From an uncultured Clostridia bacterium (GTDB taxonomy: Bacteria; Bacillota; Clostridia; Oscillospirales; CAG-272), in the NCBI GenBank assembly GCA_947302045.1, contig CAMYUQ010000004.1, positions 1 through 56,416 on the forward strand: a DNA stretch of 56,416 nt, given 5' to 3'. Within the stretch, counting starts at the first letter, position 1; each line of letters begins with the position of its first letter. Made by a program: the position numbers and the translations under genes. The notes under the pieces are model-generated. The model ran no database searches and was not told the DNA's origin. It worked only from the letters and a program-made list of their open reading frames with translations. Positions 1 to 7,740 of the stretch are shown here, piece after piece.

Positions 1-68
1 CTGCCAAAATGCCGAAAACCCAGTATTTATGCGGCTTTGCGGCGTGTATCTCAAATGGCCGAGCCGGT

Positions 69-296
69 CAAACAGGAACGGGACACCAACGGTGTCCCGT
101 TCCTGTTTGGTTGCGGAGCGATATTGCATCACGACCTCCGGCGGAGGTCGTGGGTAGGCAAGCAAAAACAGCCCGGTGGGTTGTTTTTGCGCAGCCGATC
201 CCCATGAAGCACGGAGGGATTTTCACGGTGCTATGCCCGTGGAAATCCCCTCCGATGCGACTGGGGTGGGCAATGAAAAATCCCACCTCCGCAACC
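69..296. repeat. Structured intergenic element, copy A
   Basis: First of two copies (the other is at 3598-3823). Elements in order: a 19-bp perfect hairpin (arms 69-87 and 91-109, loop AAC), a near-perfect palindrome 130-152 (CACGACCTCCG arm), an A-rich hairpin 162-190, a longer imperfect hairpin about 205-255, and a closing segment whose CTCCGCAAC (287-295) can pair with GTTGCGGAG (110-118). The palindrome core and the segments between hairpins are conserved with copy B while some hairpin stems differ completely. Both strands are open in several frames, but no frame looks like a protein. Function unknown. Confidence 0.6.
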
Positions 297-469
297 AACT
301 TATGCGACCAAAAAAGATGCATCCTGAAAAACCGATGTTTTCCTCGGTTTTTCTCGTTTTTGCTCCGTTTTCCTCGCGTTTTTGAAAATCGTTTTTTCGT
401 GAAACTAAAAAGATGCAAATGCGGGTTTTGCCTATATGTCAAGGATTTGAACCTCGGAATCCCGCTTTT

Positions 470-515
470 AAGGGCAGAATAGAGAGATTTTTTCTCTCGA
501 TTCTGCCCTTTTTTT
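470..515 (+). terminator. Strong intrinsic terminator
   Basis: Arms 470-487 and 493-510 form an 18-bp stem with one mismatch, followed by a run of T. It would stop transcripts leaving copy A of the structured element or an upstream gene outside the window. Confidence 0.7.
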
Positions 516-562
516 CTCTTCAAGTTGTTAATTTTCTGTGTCTGAAAAAGGAGATGATCGCC

Positions 563-616
563 ATGTCAATTTTTCATTCTCGTCCACCTCCCCTGTTAAA
601 TTATTGGTTCATTTAG
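563..616 (+). CDS. Possible 17-residue micro-ORF
   Basis: An ATG stands seven bases after a good ribosome binding site (AAAGGAGATGAT, 548-559) and opens a 17-codon frame ending at 616, before the promoter of the next gene. The peptide MSIFHSRPPPLLNYWFI has no family I recognise. The strong binding site is the only reason to list it; chance is quite possible. Confidence 0.2.
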   Translation: MSIFHSRPPPLLNYWFI

Positions 617-627
617 TTTTTTGATAC

Positions 628-656
628 TTGATTTTTGTACCGCTTTGTGATATAGT
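628..656 (+). promoter_or_regulatory. SigA-type promoter of the small membrane protein
   Basis: TTGATT (628-633), 17 bases, TATAGT (651-656), followed by an AGGAGG binding site just before the ATG at 694. Confidence 0.55.
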
Positions 657-693
657 ACTATATATACGAATCTCAAAATAAGGAGGAATAGCA

Positions 694-1155
694 ATGAAAG
701 CCAGAAAGCATCAATTATTCTTATGGATCAGTTTCGCTTTATTTGCATTGTCTTTCATGTTTTTTTTGGTGAAGATAGTAGTATTATATAATGAATTCAA
801 AGCCACATCTTCGACGTTGTCTCCGAGTGAATATGCATTTGGTATTGATTTGTTCGCGTACGTATTCTTCGGGACTCCGGCTTTACTGATGGAACTTTCT
901 TGTATCAGAAGCGTTTATAAACTTCTCAGGTATGAGCCAAGCGGAAAAGTCAAAGTTTGCTATTTCATTTCGGCGATCATAACACTTGCGGCGTTCGTTT
1001 TTCAATATCTGATTTTTTTCGGGACAGTCGATTTTTCTTACGGACCCGGAAGAGTCAAACTTCAAGAAAACGTGCTGTTACTTACCGGATGGCCGGTAAT
1101 CATCGTTTCGTTCATATTAGGCAGTATTCCTATGAAACGTACTGAGGATAAATAG
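694..1155 (+). CDS. Small four-helix membrane protein, unknown
   Basis: A 153-residue protein with an AAGGAGG site directly upstream. It is mostly hydrophobic, with about four membrane segments (roughly residues 8-30, 48-68, 88-110 and 127-145) separated by short charged loops, and a lysine-rich N-terminus and C-terminus. I do not recognise the family. It has its own promoter, and the promoter of the next gene begins about 20 bases after its stop, so it appears to be a single-gene unit. Codon use is more AT-rich than in the housekeeping genes further on, in keeping with accessory DNA. Confidence 0.65.
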   Translation: MKARKHQLFLWISFALFALSFMFFLVKIVVLYNEFKATSSTLSPSEYAFGIDLFAYVFFGTPALLMELSCIRSVYKLLRYEPSGKVKVCYFISAIITLAAFVFQYLIFFGTVDFSYGPGRVKLQENVLLLTGWPVIIVSFILGSIPMKRTEDK

Positions 1156-1175
1156 AGAAAATGTTCCTTTTTTTC

Positions 1176-1204
1176 TTGCAATATCCAAACGACCATGTTA
1201 TAAA
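1176..1204 (+). promoter_or_regulatory. Promoter of lipoprotein 1 (duplicated cassette)
   Basis: TTGCAA (1176-1181), 17 bases, TATAAA (1199-1204). It is clearly similar to the promoter at 2201-2229, including the T-rich run before it and the bases after it up to the start codon. Confidence 0.6.
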
Positions 1205-1256
1205 AAAACAGAGATCGGGTATCATCTTGGAACGATCAAAAAGAAAGGAAAACCAC

Positions 1257-2072
1257 ATGAAAAAAGAACTGCTCTCCCTGCTGCTTTCCGCGGCGCTGCT
1301 TGTGAGCGCGACCGCTTGTAATAGATTACCCGAAAAAGAAACGGATCAGAGTGCGGAAACTACCGCCGTTTCTTCGGAAAATGACAGAATGATTTTGATC
1401 CCGGAAACGTATGCCCCCGTCATCCATCTTTATCGTGACGCGGTGGAACATTGTCTTGAATACTCGACGACCATGACAAACGAACGGTATTTTTCGGATC
1501 CTGAAGAAAAGGAATTGCTCTCTGCGCTTTCTGATTCCGCTTTGGCTCTTTACCCTCGCGACACTGACGGCTTGGCGGAAAACGGTACCGAGCGATTCGG
1601 ATATACGCTTATGGATCTGAATAGCGACGGAAACGACGAACTGATCCTGCGACTTGACGACCATCAGGTGATCGCTGTGTTTACCCTGAAAGACGGAAAG
1701 CCGAAAATGGTGGATCACTATTGGAACCGTTATACCTGCAGGATTGATCCGGACGGTTGTTTGCACACAGGCGGAAGCAACGGCGCCGATCATTCGGTAA
1801 TAATCATTTACCGGTTATCGGAAACGGGAGATCTGATAGTATTGGCGGAGGGCGGCACGGACGGCGTTGACGAAACCGGCAATACGACGCATTATTACAA
1901 CGTGAATCAGGGCATAAAAGAATATCTTTCAAAGGATGCCTTCGATGAATGGCTGTCGGAAATTCCATACCATAACATGGAAATACCGGAACAATGGAAT
2001 TTTATTCCGCTGTTTGATAAAGAACACCCGGCTTCTTCCCCATGCGTGTATATCGAACCTGCGAAAGGTTGA
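1257..2072 (+). CDS. Lipoprotein with a calcium-loop-like motif
   Basis: 271 residues from the ATG at 1257, preceded by AAGAAAGGAA; an upstream in-frame ATG at 1161 is rejected because the promoter lies inside that extension. Residues 1-21 are a lipoprotein signal (MKKELLSLLLSAALLVSATAC) with the acceptor Cys at 21. After an acidic linker, a segment near residue 122 reads DLNSDGNDELIL, an EF-hand or FG-GAP-like loop common in secreted Clostridia proteins. The C-terminal half ends in Trp-rich sequence (EQWNFIPLFD). Function unknown. Its signal peptide and promoter are nearly identical to those of the next gene, while the mature parts show no similarity that I can see. Confidence 0.8.
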   Translation: MKKELLSLLLSAALLVSATACNRLPEKETDQSAETTAVSSENDRMILIPETYAPVIHLYRDAVEHCLEYSTTMTNERYFSDPEEKELLSALSDSALALYPRDTDGLAENGTERFGYTLMDLNSDGNDELILRLDDHQVIAVFTLKDGKPKMVDHYWNRYTCRIDPDGCLHTGGSNGADHSVIIIYRLSETGDLIVLAEGGTDGVDETGNTTHYYNVNQGIKEYLSKDAFDEWLSEIPYHNMEIPEQWNFIPLFDKEHPASSPCVYIEPAKG

Positions 2073-2084
2073 TTGTTCCATTTC

Positions 2085-2118
2085 AAAACGGGCGGCAGAA
2101 ATCTGCCGCCCGTTTTGG
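2085..2118 (+). terminator. Intrinsic terminator after lipoprotein 1
   Basis: AAAACGGGCGGCAGA pairs with TCTGCCGCCCGTTTT in a near-perfect stem. Runs of A and T flank it, so it could act in both directions. Confidence 0.75.
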
Positions 2119-2122
2119 TTAA

Positions 2123-2187
2123 TTACCAGGAATACCACTGACCAACATTTCCTACAGCGGTGTCGTCATTGAAATTCACATAATTAT
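2123..2187 (-). pseudogene. Remnant of a C-terminus (NxVxFxxDTAxGN..GQW)
   Basis: About 21 codons on the minus strand read NYVNFNDDTAVGNVGQWYSW and then stop. The tail at 3397 reads YNNVPFDEDTAAGNHYGQW. The two are clearly related, and both lie convergent to a lipoprotein gene. Nothing upstream continues the frame, because the promoter cassette of lipoprotein 2 starts there. This is a decayed 3' end rather than a gene. Confidence 0.5.
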
Positions 2188-2200
2188 GCTTCTTTTTTCC

Positions 2201-2229
2201 TTGCAATATCCAATTAACTATGCTATAAT
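2201..2229 (+). promoter_or_regulatory. Promoter of lipoprotein 2 (duplicated cassette)
   Basis: TTGCAA (2201-2206), 17 bases, TATAAT (2224-2229). It shares most positions with the promoter at 1176-1204. Confidence 0.65.
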
Positions 2230-2284
2230 AAAAACAGGGATGAAGTATCATCTCTGACATTTCAAAAAAGAAAGGAAGAAACAA

Positions 2285-3307
2285 ATGAAAAAAGAACTGT
2301 TTTCCCTGCTGCTTTCCGCGGCGCTGCTTGTGAGCGCGACCGCTTGTAATAGATTACCCGAAAAAAATGCCGAGCAAAGTAACGAAGAAATTATTGATGA
2401 AAATATGACAAATGAGACTGACAGTCGTCACACCACACTTGAAACAGAAGAAACTTCTCAGGTAGAAACGAACAATGACCATCCTCCGTTTTGGGATTTC
2501 TACCCTTTGATGACCACAAATAGTTACGTCCTGTCTTCTGATATTTTCTGTTGCGAGAGTTCTGGTCAATTGTTCATTCGCATAAAAAGTTGGCCTAAAG
2601 AATGTCAAATACCGTATTCGAAGCTTTTTTTGCCATATACGATTGTTGTAAATGGGGATCATGCATTGTTTATTTCACCCACAGATGATTCGTTGAGGAG
2701 TACCTTGCAAGTGATTCGTTTTGAAAAGGAGAGTGAAAAACTGACAACCATTTCAACAATACCGTTGGATGAAGGTTTTTGTTGCAAATTATATTGCAAT
2801 TTCATCGACGAAAAAAACGGCTTTCTATTCGTTGTTTACGAAAATAATGATGGATATCGTACTTTTTATCGTGCTTTTGCATGGAAAACAAAAGATGAAG
2901 GAAACACATGGACTCAAATTCCATGTGAAAATCCACCCATCGGCGGCTGGCACAATGCCCCAATTATGGCCAAATTCGTATCTGAACAGGTCGGGGTTGT
3001 TTCGTTTCGGGGAGGGGCACAACCCGATTTCTGGAATAAAACCTTTTTCACGGTCGATGGAGGATCAACATGGGCATCCCTTTCTGAATTGTCATATCCG
3101 AGTGATCAATTACTGAATATATGCGAAGATGGGGAAGCAGAAGCATTTGAGTTTGAATCTATTGACGGAATCTATTATCTAACCGTGAATCATTCCGTGA
3201 GTCATTTTAATGAACTGATACAATTGCGATCTACTGACATCATGAATTGGGAAATAGAAGGTTATATAAAAATCACGAAAGAAACCAGGTATAAATGGCT
3301 GGTTTAA
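2285..3307 (+). CDS. Lipoprotein with Asp-box (BNR-like) repeats
   Basis: 340 residues, start fixed by AAAGGAAG. Residues 1-27 match the first lipoprotein almost exactly (signal peptide, Cys 21, NRLPEK), then the sequence diverges. The mature part contains two Asp-box motifs, TKDEGNTWTQI (about 204-214) and TVDGGSTWASL (about 255-265), the turn signature of sialidase or Ycf48-like beta-propellers. It is therefore probably a surface propeller-type binding or hydrolytic protein. Sialidase catalytic residues are not obvious, so enzyme activity is not claimed. It has its own promoter and a hairpin downstream. Confidence 0.8.
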   Translation: MKKELFSLLLSAALLVSATACNRLPEKNAEQSNEEIIDENMTNETDSRHTTLETEETSQVETNNDHPPFWDFYPLMTTNSYVLSSDIFCCESSGQLFIRIKSWPKECQIPYSKLFLPYTIVVNGDHALFISPTDDSLRSTLQVIRFEKESEKLTTISTIPLDEGFCCKLYCNFIDEKNGFLFVVYENNDGYRTFYRAFAWKTKDEGNTWTQIPCENPPIGGWHNAPIMAKFVSEQVGVVSFRGGAQPDFWNKTFFTVDGGSTWASLSELSYPSDQLLNICEDGEAEAFEFESIDGIYYLTVNHSVSHFNELIQLRSTDIMNWEIEGYIKITKETRYKWLV

Positions 3308-3318
3308 ATCGAATATTG

Positions 3319-3355
3319 GCCCGCTTTCAAAAGCTATCCGCTTTTGAAAGCGGGC
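3319..3355 (+). terminator. Hairpin after lipoprotein 2
   Basis: GCCCGCTTTCAAAAG pairs with CTTTTGAAAGCGGGC perfectly. There is no good T-tract after it, so termination is probable but not certain. Confidence 0.5.
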
Positions 3356-3396
3356 CTAGGTATATTCAATAGAATCGCATATTTTATTGAAACCGA

Positions 3397-3585
3397 TTAC
3401 CACTGACCGTAATGATTGCCCGCTGCGGTATCTTCGTCAAATGGTACATTGTTATAATCGTTATTTTCTGCTTGTTTGATGTTGTATTTGGTTGGACTAT
3501 CATAATCATCATAGCATTGTTTGTTTTGAAAGAACGTTTGAAGATTTCTTTTTGATTCGTACCCATAAAAGACCGGTATTTTTTT
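3397..3585 (-). pseudogene. 3' remnant of an unknown minus-strand gene
   Basis: The frame ends in DYNNVPFDEDTAAGNHYGQW and stops at 3397. Upstream it reads about 45 plausible residues (PVFYGYESKRNLQTFF and so on) and then runs into copy B of the structured element, where no start or binding site is seen. It is the longer homologue of the tail at 2123-2187. Probably a 5'-truncated gene. Confidence 0.45.
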
Positions 3586-3597
3586 GAGCAGACCGGG

Positions 3598-3823
3598 CAA
3601 ACGAAGGGGATGGCGCAACGCGCCATCCCCTTTGTTTGTCCGCGAAGCGGAATTTCACCACGGCCTCCGCCGGAGGTCGTGGGTAGGCAAGAAAAAATAG
3701 CCCACCGGGCTATTTTTGCGTAGCCGATCCGCCCAAAGAACCCTTTTGCAGGAGTGAGCCGGCGAGCGACGCACAAAAGGGATTCGACGGCGGAGGGCAA
3801 TGAAAATCCCACCTCCGCAACTA
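3598..3823. repeat. Structured intergenic element, copy B
   Basis: Second copy of the element at 69-296. It has a 19-bp hairpin with one G-T wobble (arms 3598-3616 and 3620-3638, loop AAC), the conserved palindrome about 3658-3681, an A-rich hairpin about 3692-3719, an arm pair CCCTTTTG/CAAAAGGG (3751-3781), and the conserved end GGGCAATGAAAATCCCACC. The first stem has a different sequence from copy A yet still pairs, so the shape is kept while the sequence changes. Confidence 0.6.
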
Positions 3824-3824
3824 A

Positions 3825-3862
3825 AAAGAACCGGTTATTTTGATAGAATAGCCGTTTCTTTT
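3825..3862 (+). terminator. Intrinsic terminator
   Basis: AAAGAACCGG (3825) pairs imperfectly with CCGTTTCTTT (3852-3861), and the inner arms GGTTATT/AATAGCC pair as well, followed by TTGTTTTG. Confidence 0.5.
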
Positions 3863-3900
3863 GTTTTGCAAGAAGCTCAACTATTATTTTGACAAACCTA

Positions 3901-3929
3901 TTGATGAAAGTGTATTTTAATGTTATAAT
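3901..3929 (+). promoter_or_regulatory. Possible promoter
   Basis: TTGATG (3901-3906), 17 bases, TATAAT (3924-3929). No clear start with a binding site follows, so it may be a leftover of a lost gene. Confidence 0.35.
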
Positions 3930-3939
3930 AACTGTTGCA

Positions 3940-4161
3940 ATATTACGGTTTGATGACGGCAGTGTAATCAAAACAAGAGAAGCGATGTTCTCGGGAAACT
4001 TCAACGGCTATATAACGATTAACGGGGAACTTTATCCTGTGTTTAATAAGTACAATATCAATGTTCCGTTCCCGCAAGTTACCGTATCTTACCTTGACGG
4101 TCAGGATAATAATGATGGGGCAAAAAAGGAAACGACCGACACCGATAAAGCGGATCAATAA
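3940..4161 (+). pseudogene. 5'-truncated gene fragment
   Basis: An open frame ending at 4161 encodes about 73 plausible residues (FDDGSVIKTREAMF, then NINVPFPQVTVSYLDGQ and a low-complexity Asp/Lys tail). No start codon with a binding site is seen; the in-frame ATGs lie in AT-rich DNA that looks non-coding. I do not recognise the family. Probably the remnant of a larger protein. Confidence 0.35.
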
Positions 4162-4231
4162 ATTCAGCTTTTAACTTAACATTATACCTTTTTTACCCGC
4201 AAGTTCGATCCATGTTACAAACGTAAAACCC

Positions 4232-4270
4232 AAAACCCCGGGCAGTGCATCGCACTGCCCGGGGTTTTTT
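4232..4270. terminator. Bidirectional terminator between the fragment and nhaC
   Basis: CCCCGGGCAGTGC pairs with GCACTGCCCGGGG. A-rich sequence stands on one side and TTTTTT on the other, so it can stop both the plus-strand transcript and the nhaC transcript from the minus strand. Confidence 0.8.
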
Positions 4271-4289
4271 GAACAGGAATCCGATCCGA

Positions 4290-5975
4290 TCAGGATTCCA
4301 TGCCGTCCGGCTGTTCCGCCGGAACGGTGGTTTTCTTCGTGAAAAGACGGATCACAAAGAGGGTCGCTACCATCAGCGCAACCGAGATCGGCAACATGAT
4401 ATACCAGTTCTTGATAAGCCCTGCAAGGATATAGCAAACGAACGATACGCCCGCAACCGTGAGCGCGTAGGGAAGCTGCGTGGAAACGTGGTTGACGTGG
4501 TTGCATTGCGCGCCTGCGGACGCCATGATGGTGGTATCGGAGATCGGGGAGCAGTGGTCGCCGCAAACCGCGCCGGCAAGGCAAGCCGAGATCCCGATGA
4601 TCAGCAGTTCGCTCTCCGCAGGGAATACCGCCGTCACGATCGGGATCAGAATGCCAAACGTGCCCCAGGAAGTACCGGTTGCAAAGGCGAGGAAGAGCGC
4701 CACCAGGAAGATGATCGCGGGCAGGAGCAGCTGCAAGCCGGATGCCGCACCGCTCATCACGCTGTAAACGTAATACTTTGCGCCGAGCGCTCCGGTGGCG
4801 CCGCTGAGCGTCCACGCGAAGGTCAGGATCAGGATCGGGGAAACCATGGCGATGAATCCTTTCGGAACACAAGCCATTGCCTCGTTAAAGGTCACCTTTC
4901 CGCGCGCGATCAGATAAATTGTCGTGAAGAAGATCGCGATCATAGCGCCCCAGGAAAGACCCAGGGAAGCGTCGCAGTTTGCGAACGCGTCGATGAAGCT
5001 CTCTCCCGAGAAGAAGCCGCCGGTGTAGATCATGCCGATCACACAGCAAATGATGAGCACCAGAACCGGGAGAACCAGATCCAGAACGCGACCGTTTCCG
5101 ACCTTTTCCTGTTCCAGCTTGTTCTCGTTCCGTTCGCCCTCCGAGAAAATATCGCCGCGCATGGCGTTGATTTCATGCCGTTTCATGGGACCGTAGTCAA
5201 GACCCATGAGCGTCATGGTGATGATCATCACGATGGTGAGCAGGGAATAATAGTTGTAGGGGATCGCGCGGATAAACAGCGTGATGCCGTTCATGCCGAC
5301 GACCACGCCTGCAACCGCCGCCGCCCAGGAAGAAATGGGCGAGATCATGCAAACCGGGGCCGCCGTTGCGTCGATCAGATAGGAGAGCTTCGCGCGGGAG
5401 ACCTTATGCGTATCCGAAATGGGACGCATCACCGAGCCGACCGTCAGGCAGTTGAAATAGTCGTCCACGAAGATCAGAACACCGAGCGCAAAGGTTGCGA
5501 GCTGTGCGCCGATCCGCGTTTTCACGTGCTTGCCTGCCCAGTTGCCGAATGCCACAGAGCCGCCCGCCTTGTTCACGAGCGCCACCATGATCCCGAGCAG
5601 AACCAGGAAGATCAGGATCCCGACGTCCCAGGTATCGGCAAGACTCGAAATAAAGCCGTCGCTCAGCCGGTCGATCACCTGAACGGGATGGAATCTGGCG
5701 GCAAGCACCATTGCCGAAATGATCCCGGCAAAGAGGGAACTGTAAACCTCTTTGGTGATGAGCGCCAGAACGATGGCGATCAACGGCGGCAACAGCGCCC
5801 ACGCACTGCCGACCACTTCGCCCGATCCGCCGCAGGTTTCACATTCTGCGTCCGCACCGTCACAGTCCGGGCACGCGACCGTTGACAGTGTGCCCCCGGT
5901 TGCAACCGCGATCACCAAAAGAGCGACGATGACCGTAAGAAAAACCGCGAGCGTGATTTTCTTCGTTTTTGTCAT
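4290..5975 (-). CDS. NhaC-family transporter, probably of lysine
   Basis: 561 residues from the ATG at 5975, preceded by TTGGAGG; a longer frame upstream is the riboswitch. It is a polytopic membrane protein of the NhaC antiporter superfamily with ten or more helices. Family-like segments include FVDDYFNCLTVGSVMRP and GDHCSPISDTTIMASAGA. Known: NhaC-superfamily members under lysine riboswitches have been predicted to move lysine (LysW-type), so lysine rather than a simple cation is the likely cargo; direction is unknown. Odd: between the first helix and the rest lies CPDC..CETCGGSG (about residues 35-52), a DnaJ-like double CxxC pattern that could bind zinc. Confidence 0.85.
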   Translation of the reverse strand: MTKTKKITLAVFLTVIVALLVIAVATGGTLSTVACPDCDGADAECETCGGSGEVVGSAWALLPPLIAIVLALITKEVYSSLFAGIISAMVLAARFHPVQVIDRLSDGFISSLADTWDVGILIFLVLLGIMVALVNKAGGSVAFGNWAGKHVKTRIGAQLATFALGVLIFVDDYFNCLTVGSVMRPISDTHKVSRAKLSYLIDATAAPVCMISPISSWAAAVAGVVVGMNGITLFIRAIPYNYYSLLTIVMIITMTLMGLDYGPMKRHEINAMRGDIFSEGERNENKLEQEKVGNGRVLDLVLPVLVLIICCVIGMIYTGGFFSGESFIDAFANCDASLGLSWGAMIAIFFTTIYLIARGKVTFNEAMACVPKGFIAMVSPILILTFAWTLSGATGALGAKYYVYSVMSGAASGLQLLLPAIIFLVALFLAFATGTSWGTFGILIPIVTAVFPAESELLIIGISACLAGAVCGDHCSPISDTTIMASAGAQCNHVNHVSTQLPYALTVAGVSFVCYILAGLIKNWYIMLPISVALMVATLFVIRLFTKKTTVPAEQPDGMES

Positions 5976-5987
5976 AAAAACCTCCAA

Positions 5988-6018
5988 AAAATAACGCCTT
6001 CCGTCGGAAGGCGTAAAA
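5988..6018 (-). terminator. Expression-platform terminator of the lysine riboswitch
   Basis: On the minus strand ACGCCTTCCG pairs with CGGAAGGCGT, followed by TTATTTTTT, ending directly before the binding site of the transporter. Lysine binding would be expected to favour this stop. Confidence 0.8.
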
Positions 6019-6037
6019 ATACAGAAATGATGTATTT

Positions 6038-6212
6038 TCCGATAGCGCTCCACAACAAACTGATGTGACAGTCCATGACATCTTCTGTCATGTCCCAACC
6101 CGAAACGCCCGGAGAAGCGACCTCGGATTTCGGCAAAAACACCTTTCGCGCAGGCATCTTCCGTGCCGTGATCTGCGTTACTGATTGCTTTTGCAACCTC
6201 TATCTCATCGGC
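6038..6212 (-). promoter_or_regulatory. Lysine riboswitch (L box)
   Basis: Reading the minus strand, the conserved L-box landmarks appear in order: GATAGAGGTTGC, AGTAAC, GCCGAAATCCGAGG, GGGTTGGGACATGAC with its pairing partner, and GGAGCGCTATCGG closing helix P1 with GATAG. The promoter stands just upstream and a terminator just downstream. It controls only the NhaC-type transporter. Confidence 0.85.
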
Positions 6213-6227
6213 TGAGCCGATAGTAAC

Positions 6228-6255
6228 AGTATAACCCATTTTTGCGGAATGTCAA
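6228..6255 (-). promoter_or_regulatory. Promoter of the lysine-riboswitch transcript
   Basis: On the minus strand TTGACA (6255-6250), 16 bases, TATACT (6233-6228). Confidence 0.7.
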
Positions 6256-6340
6256 GTACTTTTTTGAAAAAAACACAATTTTTTTGCGGATTCGGGTCGC
6301 AAACGACCCCTCCAAGCCCTTTTCGGAGCGTTTTTTGCTG

Positions 6341-6369
6341 TTGACAGAACCCGGGCTTTGTGATATAAT
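6341..6369 (+). promoter_or_regulatory. Promoter of the MBL-fold gene
   Basis: TTGACA (6341-6346), 17 bases, TATAAT (6364-6369): a consensus SigA promoter. Confidence 0.8.
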
Positions 6370-6426
6370 GAACCCGTTATCATTCTGCCGCCGCGGCGAC
6401 GGGAGCAGGAGAGGAGAGGGGATGCA

Positions 6427-7554
6427 ATGGGCAAGAGACGGAAGAAGAAAAAGGTTTCCGCGGCGTTGATCGCCGTCATAGCGATTCTGGCGTTGGGGAT
6501 CGCCTGCGCCGCCGGTTTTGCCGGCAAGAAATTTGCAAACGGCGAACAGCAACACAACGAAGGCAACAACACGCCCGCCGTGGTGGTAGAGGGCGCGTTG
6601 CAGATCCATTTTCTCGAATTGGGCAATAAATACACCGGAGACTGCACCTACATCAAGGCGGGCGACACCGATATTCTCATCGACGCCGGCTCCCGCACCA
6701 CCAGCGTTTCCACCATTCAAAGCTATATCGACCGATACGTGACCGACGGAAAGCTGGAATACGTCATCGTCACGCACGCGCATGAAGACCATTACGCCGG
6801 CTTTTCGGTGAAGAACGGCAGTCTTTTCGACCTTTACGAATGCGGCGTGATCATTGATTTTTCCGAAACCAACCAATCCCTGCCGGCAGAGGGGAAGAGC
6901 AATCTCTACGGCAACTATCTTTCCGAATTGGCGGACGAAGTTGCGGCGGGAGCGACCCACTACACGGCGGCGGAATGCATCACCGGCGGACACGACCTAT
7001 TTGATCTCGGCAGCGGCATTACGATGAAGGTGCTGGATCAGAAATACTATTACGAAAAATCTTCCACCGAAAACAACTATTCGGTTTGCACCCTGTTTTC
7101 CTACGGCGATTACCGCTATCTCTTCACAGGAGATTTGGAAAAAGACGGGGAAAAGTCGCTCGTGGAGAGGAACGAACTGCCGAAAGTCGACCTCTACAAA
7201 GGGGGACACCACGGCTCCAAGACCTCTTCCTCGAACGAACTTCTGCAAGTGATTCAGCCGAAGATCGTTTGCGTGTGTTGCTGCTGCGGCAGTCCGGAAT
7301 ACACCAAAACCGACGCCAACCAGTTTCCCACGCAGGAATTCGTCGATCGCGTGGCGCCCTATACCGACCGCGTGTACGTGACGACCATGTGCGTGGACTA
7401 CGAAGCCGGAACCTTTGCTTCGATGAACGGAAATATCACCGTTATCACCGATTCGACGGGACTGCGCGTGGTTTGCTCCAACGCGGATACCCTGCTCAAA
7501 GAATGGGATTGGTTCAAGCAGCATCGCGTTTGCCCCGCCGCGTGGAGCCAGTGA
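6427..7554 (+). CDS. Membrane-anchored MBL-fold hydrolase, ComEC-C-like
   Basis: 375 residues, ATG at 6427 after GGAGAGGGG. A lysine-rich N-terminus and one membrane helix (about 10-32) place the rest outside the cell. The domain from residue 58 matches the metallo-beta-lactamase domain related to ComEC/Rec2: HAHEDH at 117-122 is the HxHxDH metal motif, followed by GDLEKDGEKSL and GGHHGSKTSS. Known relatives are secreted metal-dependent hydrolases, some acting on nucleic acids or lipids. The ComEC channel part is absent, so a competence role is not implied. It is a monocistronic unit with its own promoter and terminator. Confidence 0.8.
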   Translation: MGKRRKKKKVSAALIAVIAILALGIACAAGFAGKKFANGEQQHNEGNNTPAVVVEGALQIHFLELGNKYTGDCTYIKAGDTDILIDAGSRTTSVSTIQSYIDRYVTDGKLEYVIVTHAHEDHYAGFSVKNGSLFDLYECGVIIDFSETNQSLPAEGKSNLYGNYLSELADEVAAGATHYTAAECITGGHDLFDLGSGITMKVLDQKYYYEKSSTENNYSVCTLFSYGDYRYLFTGDLEKDGEKSLVERNELPKVDLYKGGHHGSKTSSSNELLQVIQPKIVCVCCCCGSPEYTKTDANQFPTQEFVDRVAPYTDRVYVTTMCVDYEAGTFASMNGNITVITDSTGLRVVCSNADTLLKEWDWFKQHRVCPAAWSQ

Positions 7555-7618
7555 GCCGGCAAAGCAGACCGGTGCGCGGCAGGAAATGAATCCCCCCTGC
7601 CGAGGGAAAAACAAAGAA

Positions 7619-7649
7619 GAAAGCAGCCGCTCGACTGCTTTCTCTTTTT
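7619..7649 (+). terminator. Intrinsic terminator
   Basis: GAAAGCAG (7619-7626) pairs with CTGCTTTC (7635-7642), followed by TCTTTTT. Confidence 0.75.
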
Positions 7650-7679
7650 GAAATTTTGCGTGCAAAAAGATAAAATGTC

Positions 7680-7708
7680 TTGCAAAAGAGCGGAAACGGT
7701 GCTATAAT
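7680..7708 (+). promoter_or_regulatory. Promoter of the SGNH hydrolase gene
   Basis: TTGCAA (7680-7685), 17 bases, TATAAT (7703-7708). Confidence 0.7.
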
Positions 7709-7740
7709 GAACAGCAGTTGAGGATGGGGAGGATGATAAA

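Noticed and set aside
440..456. tRNA T-arm-like sequence on the minus strand (CGAGGTTCAAATCCTTG)
   Set aside because: The arm pairs well, but the DNA on its 5' side is a terminator hairpin; no anticodon arm, D arm or acceptor stem can be formed.
4245..5885. Long plus-strand frame opposite the NhaC gene
   Set aside because: Low-complexity His/Arg/Asp-rich translation with no domain; it mirrors a membrane-protein gene.
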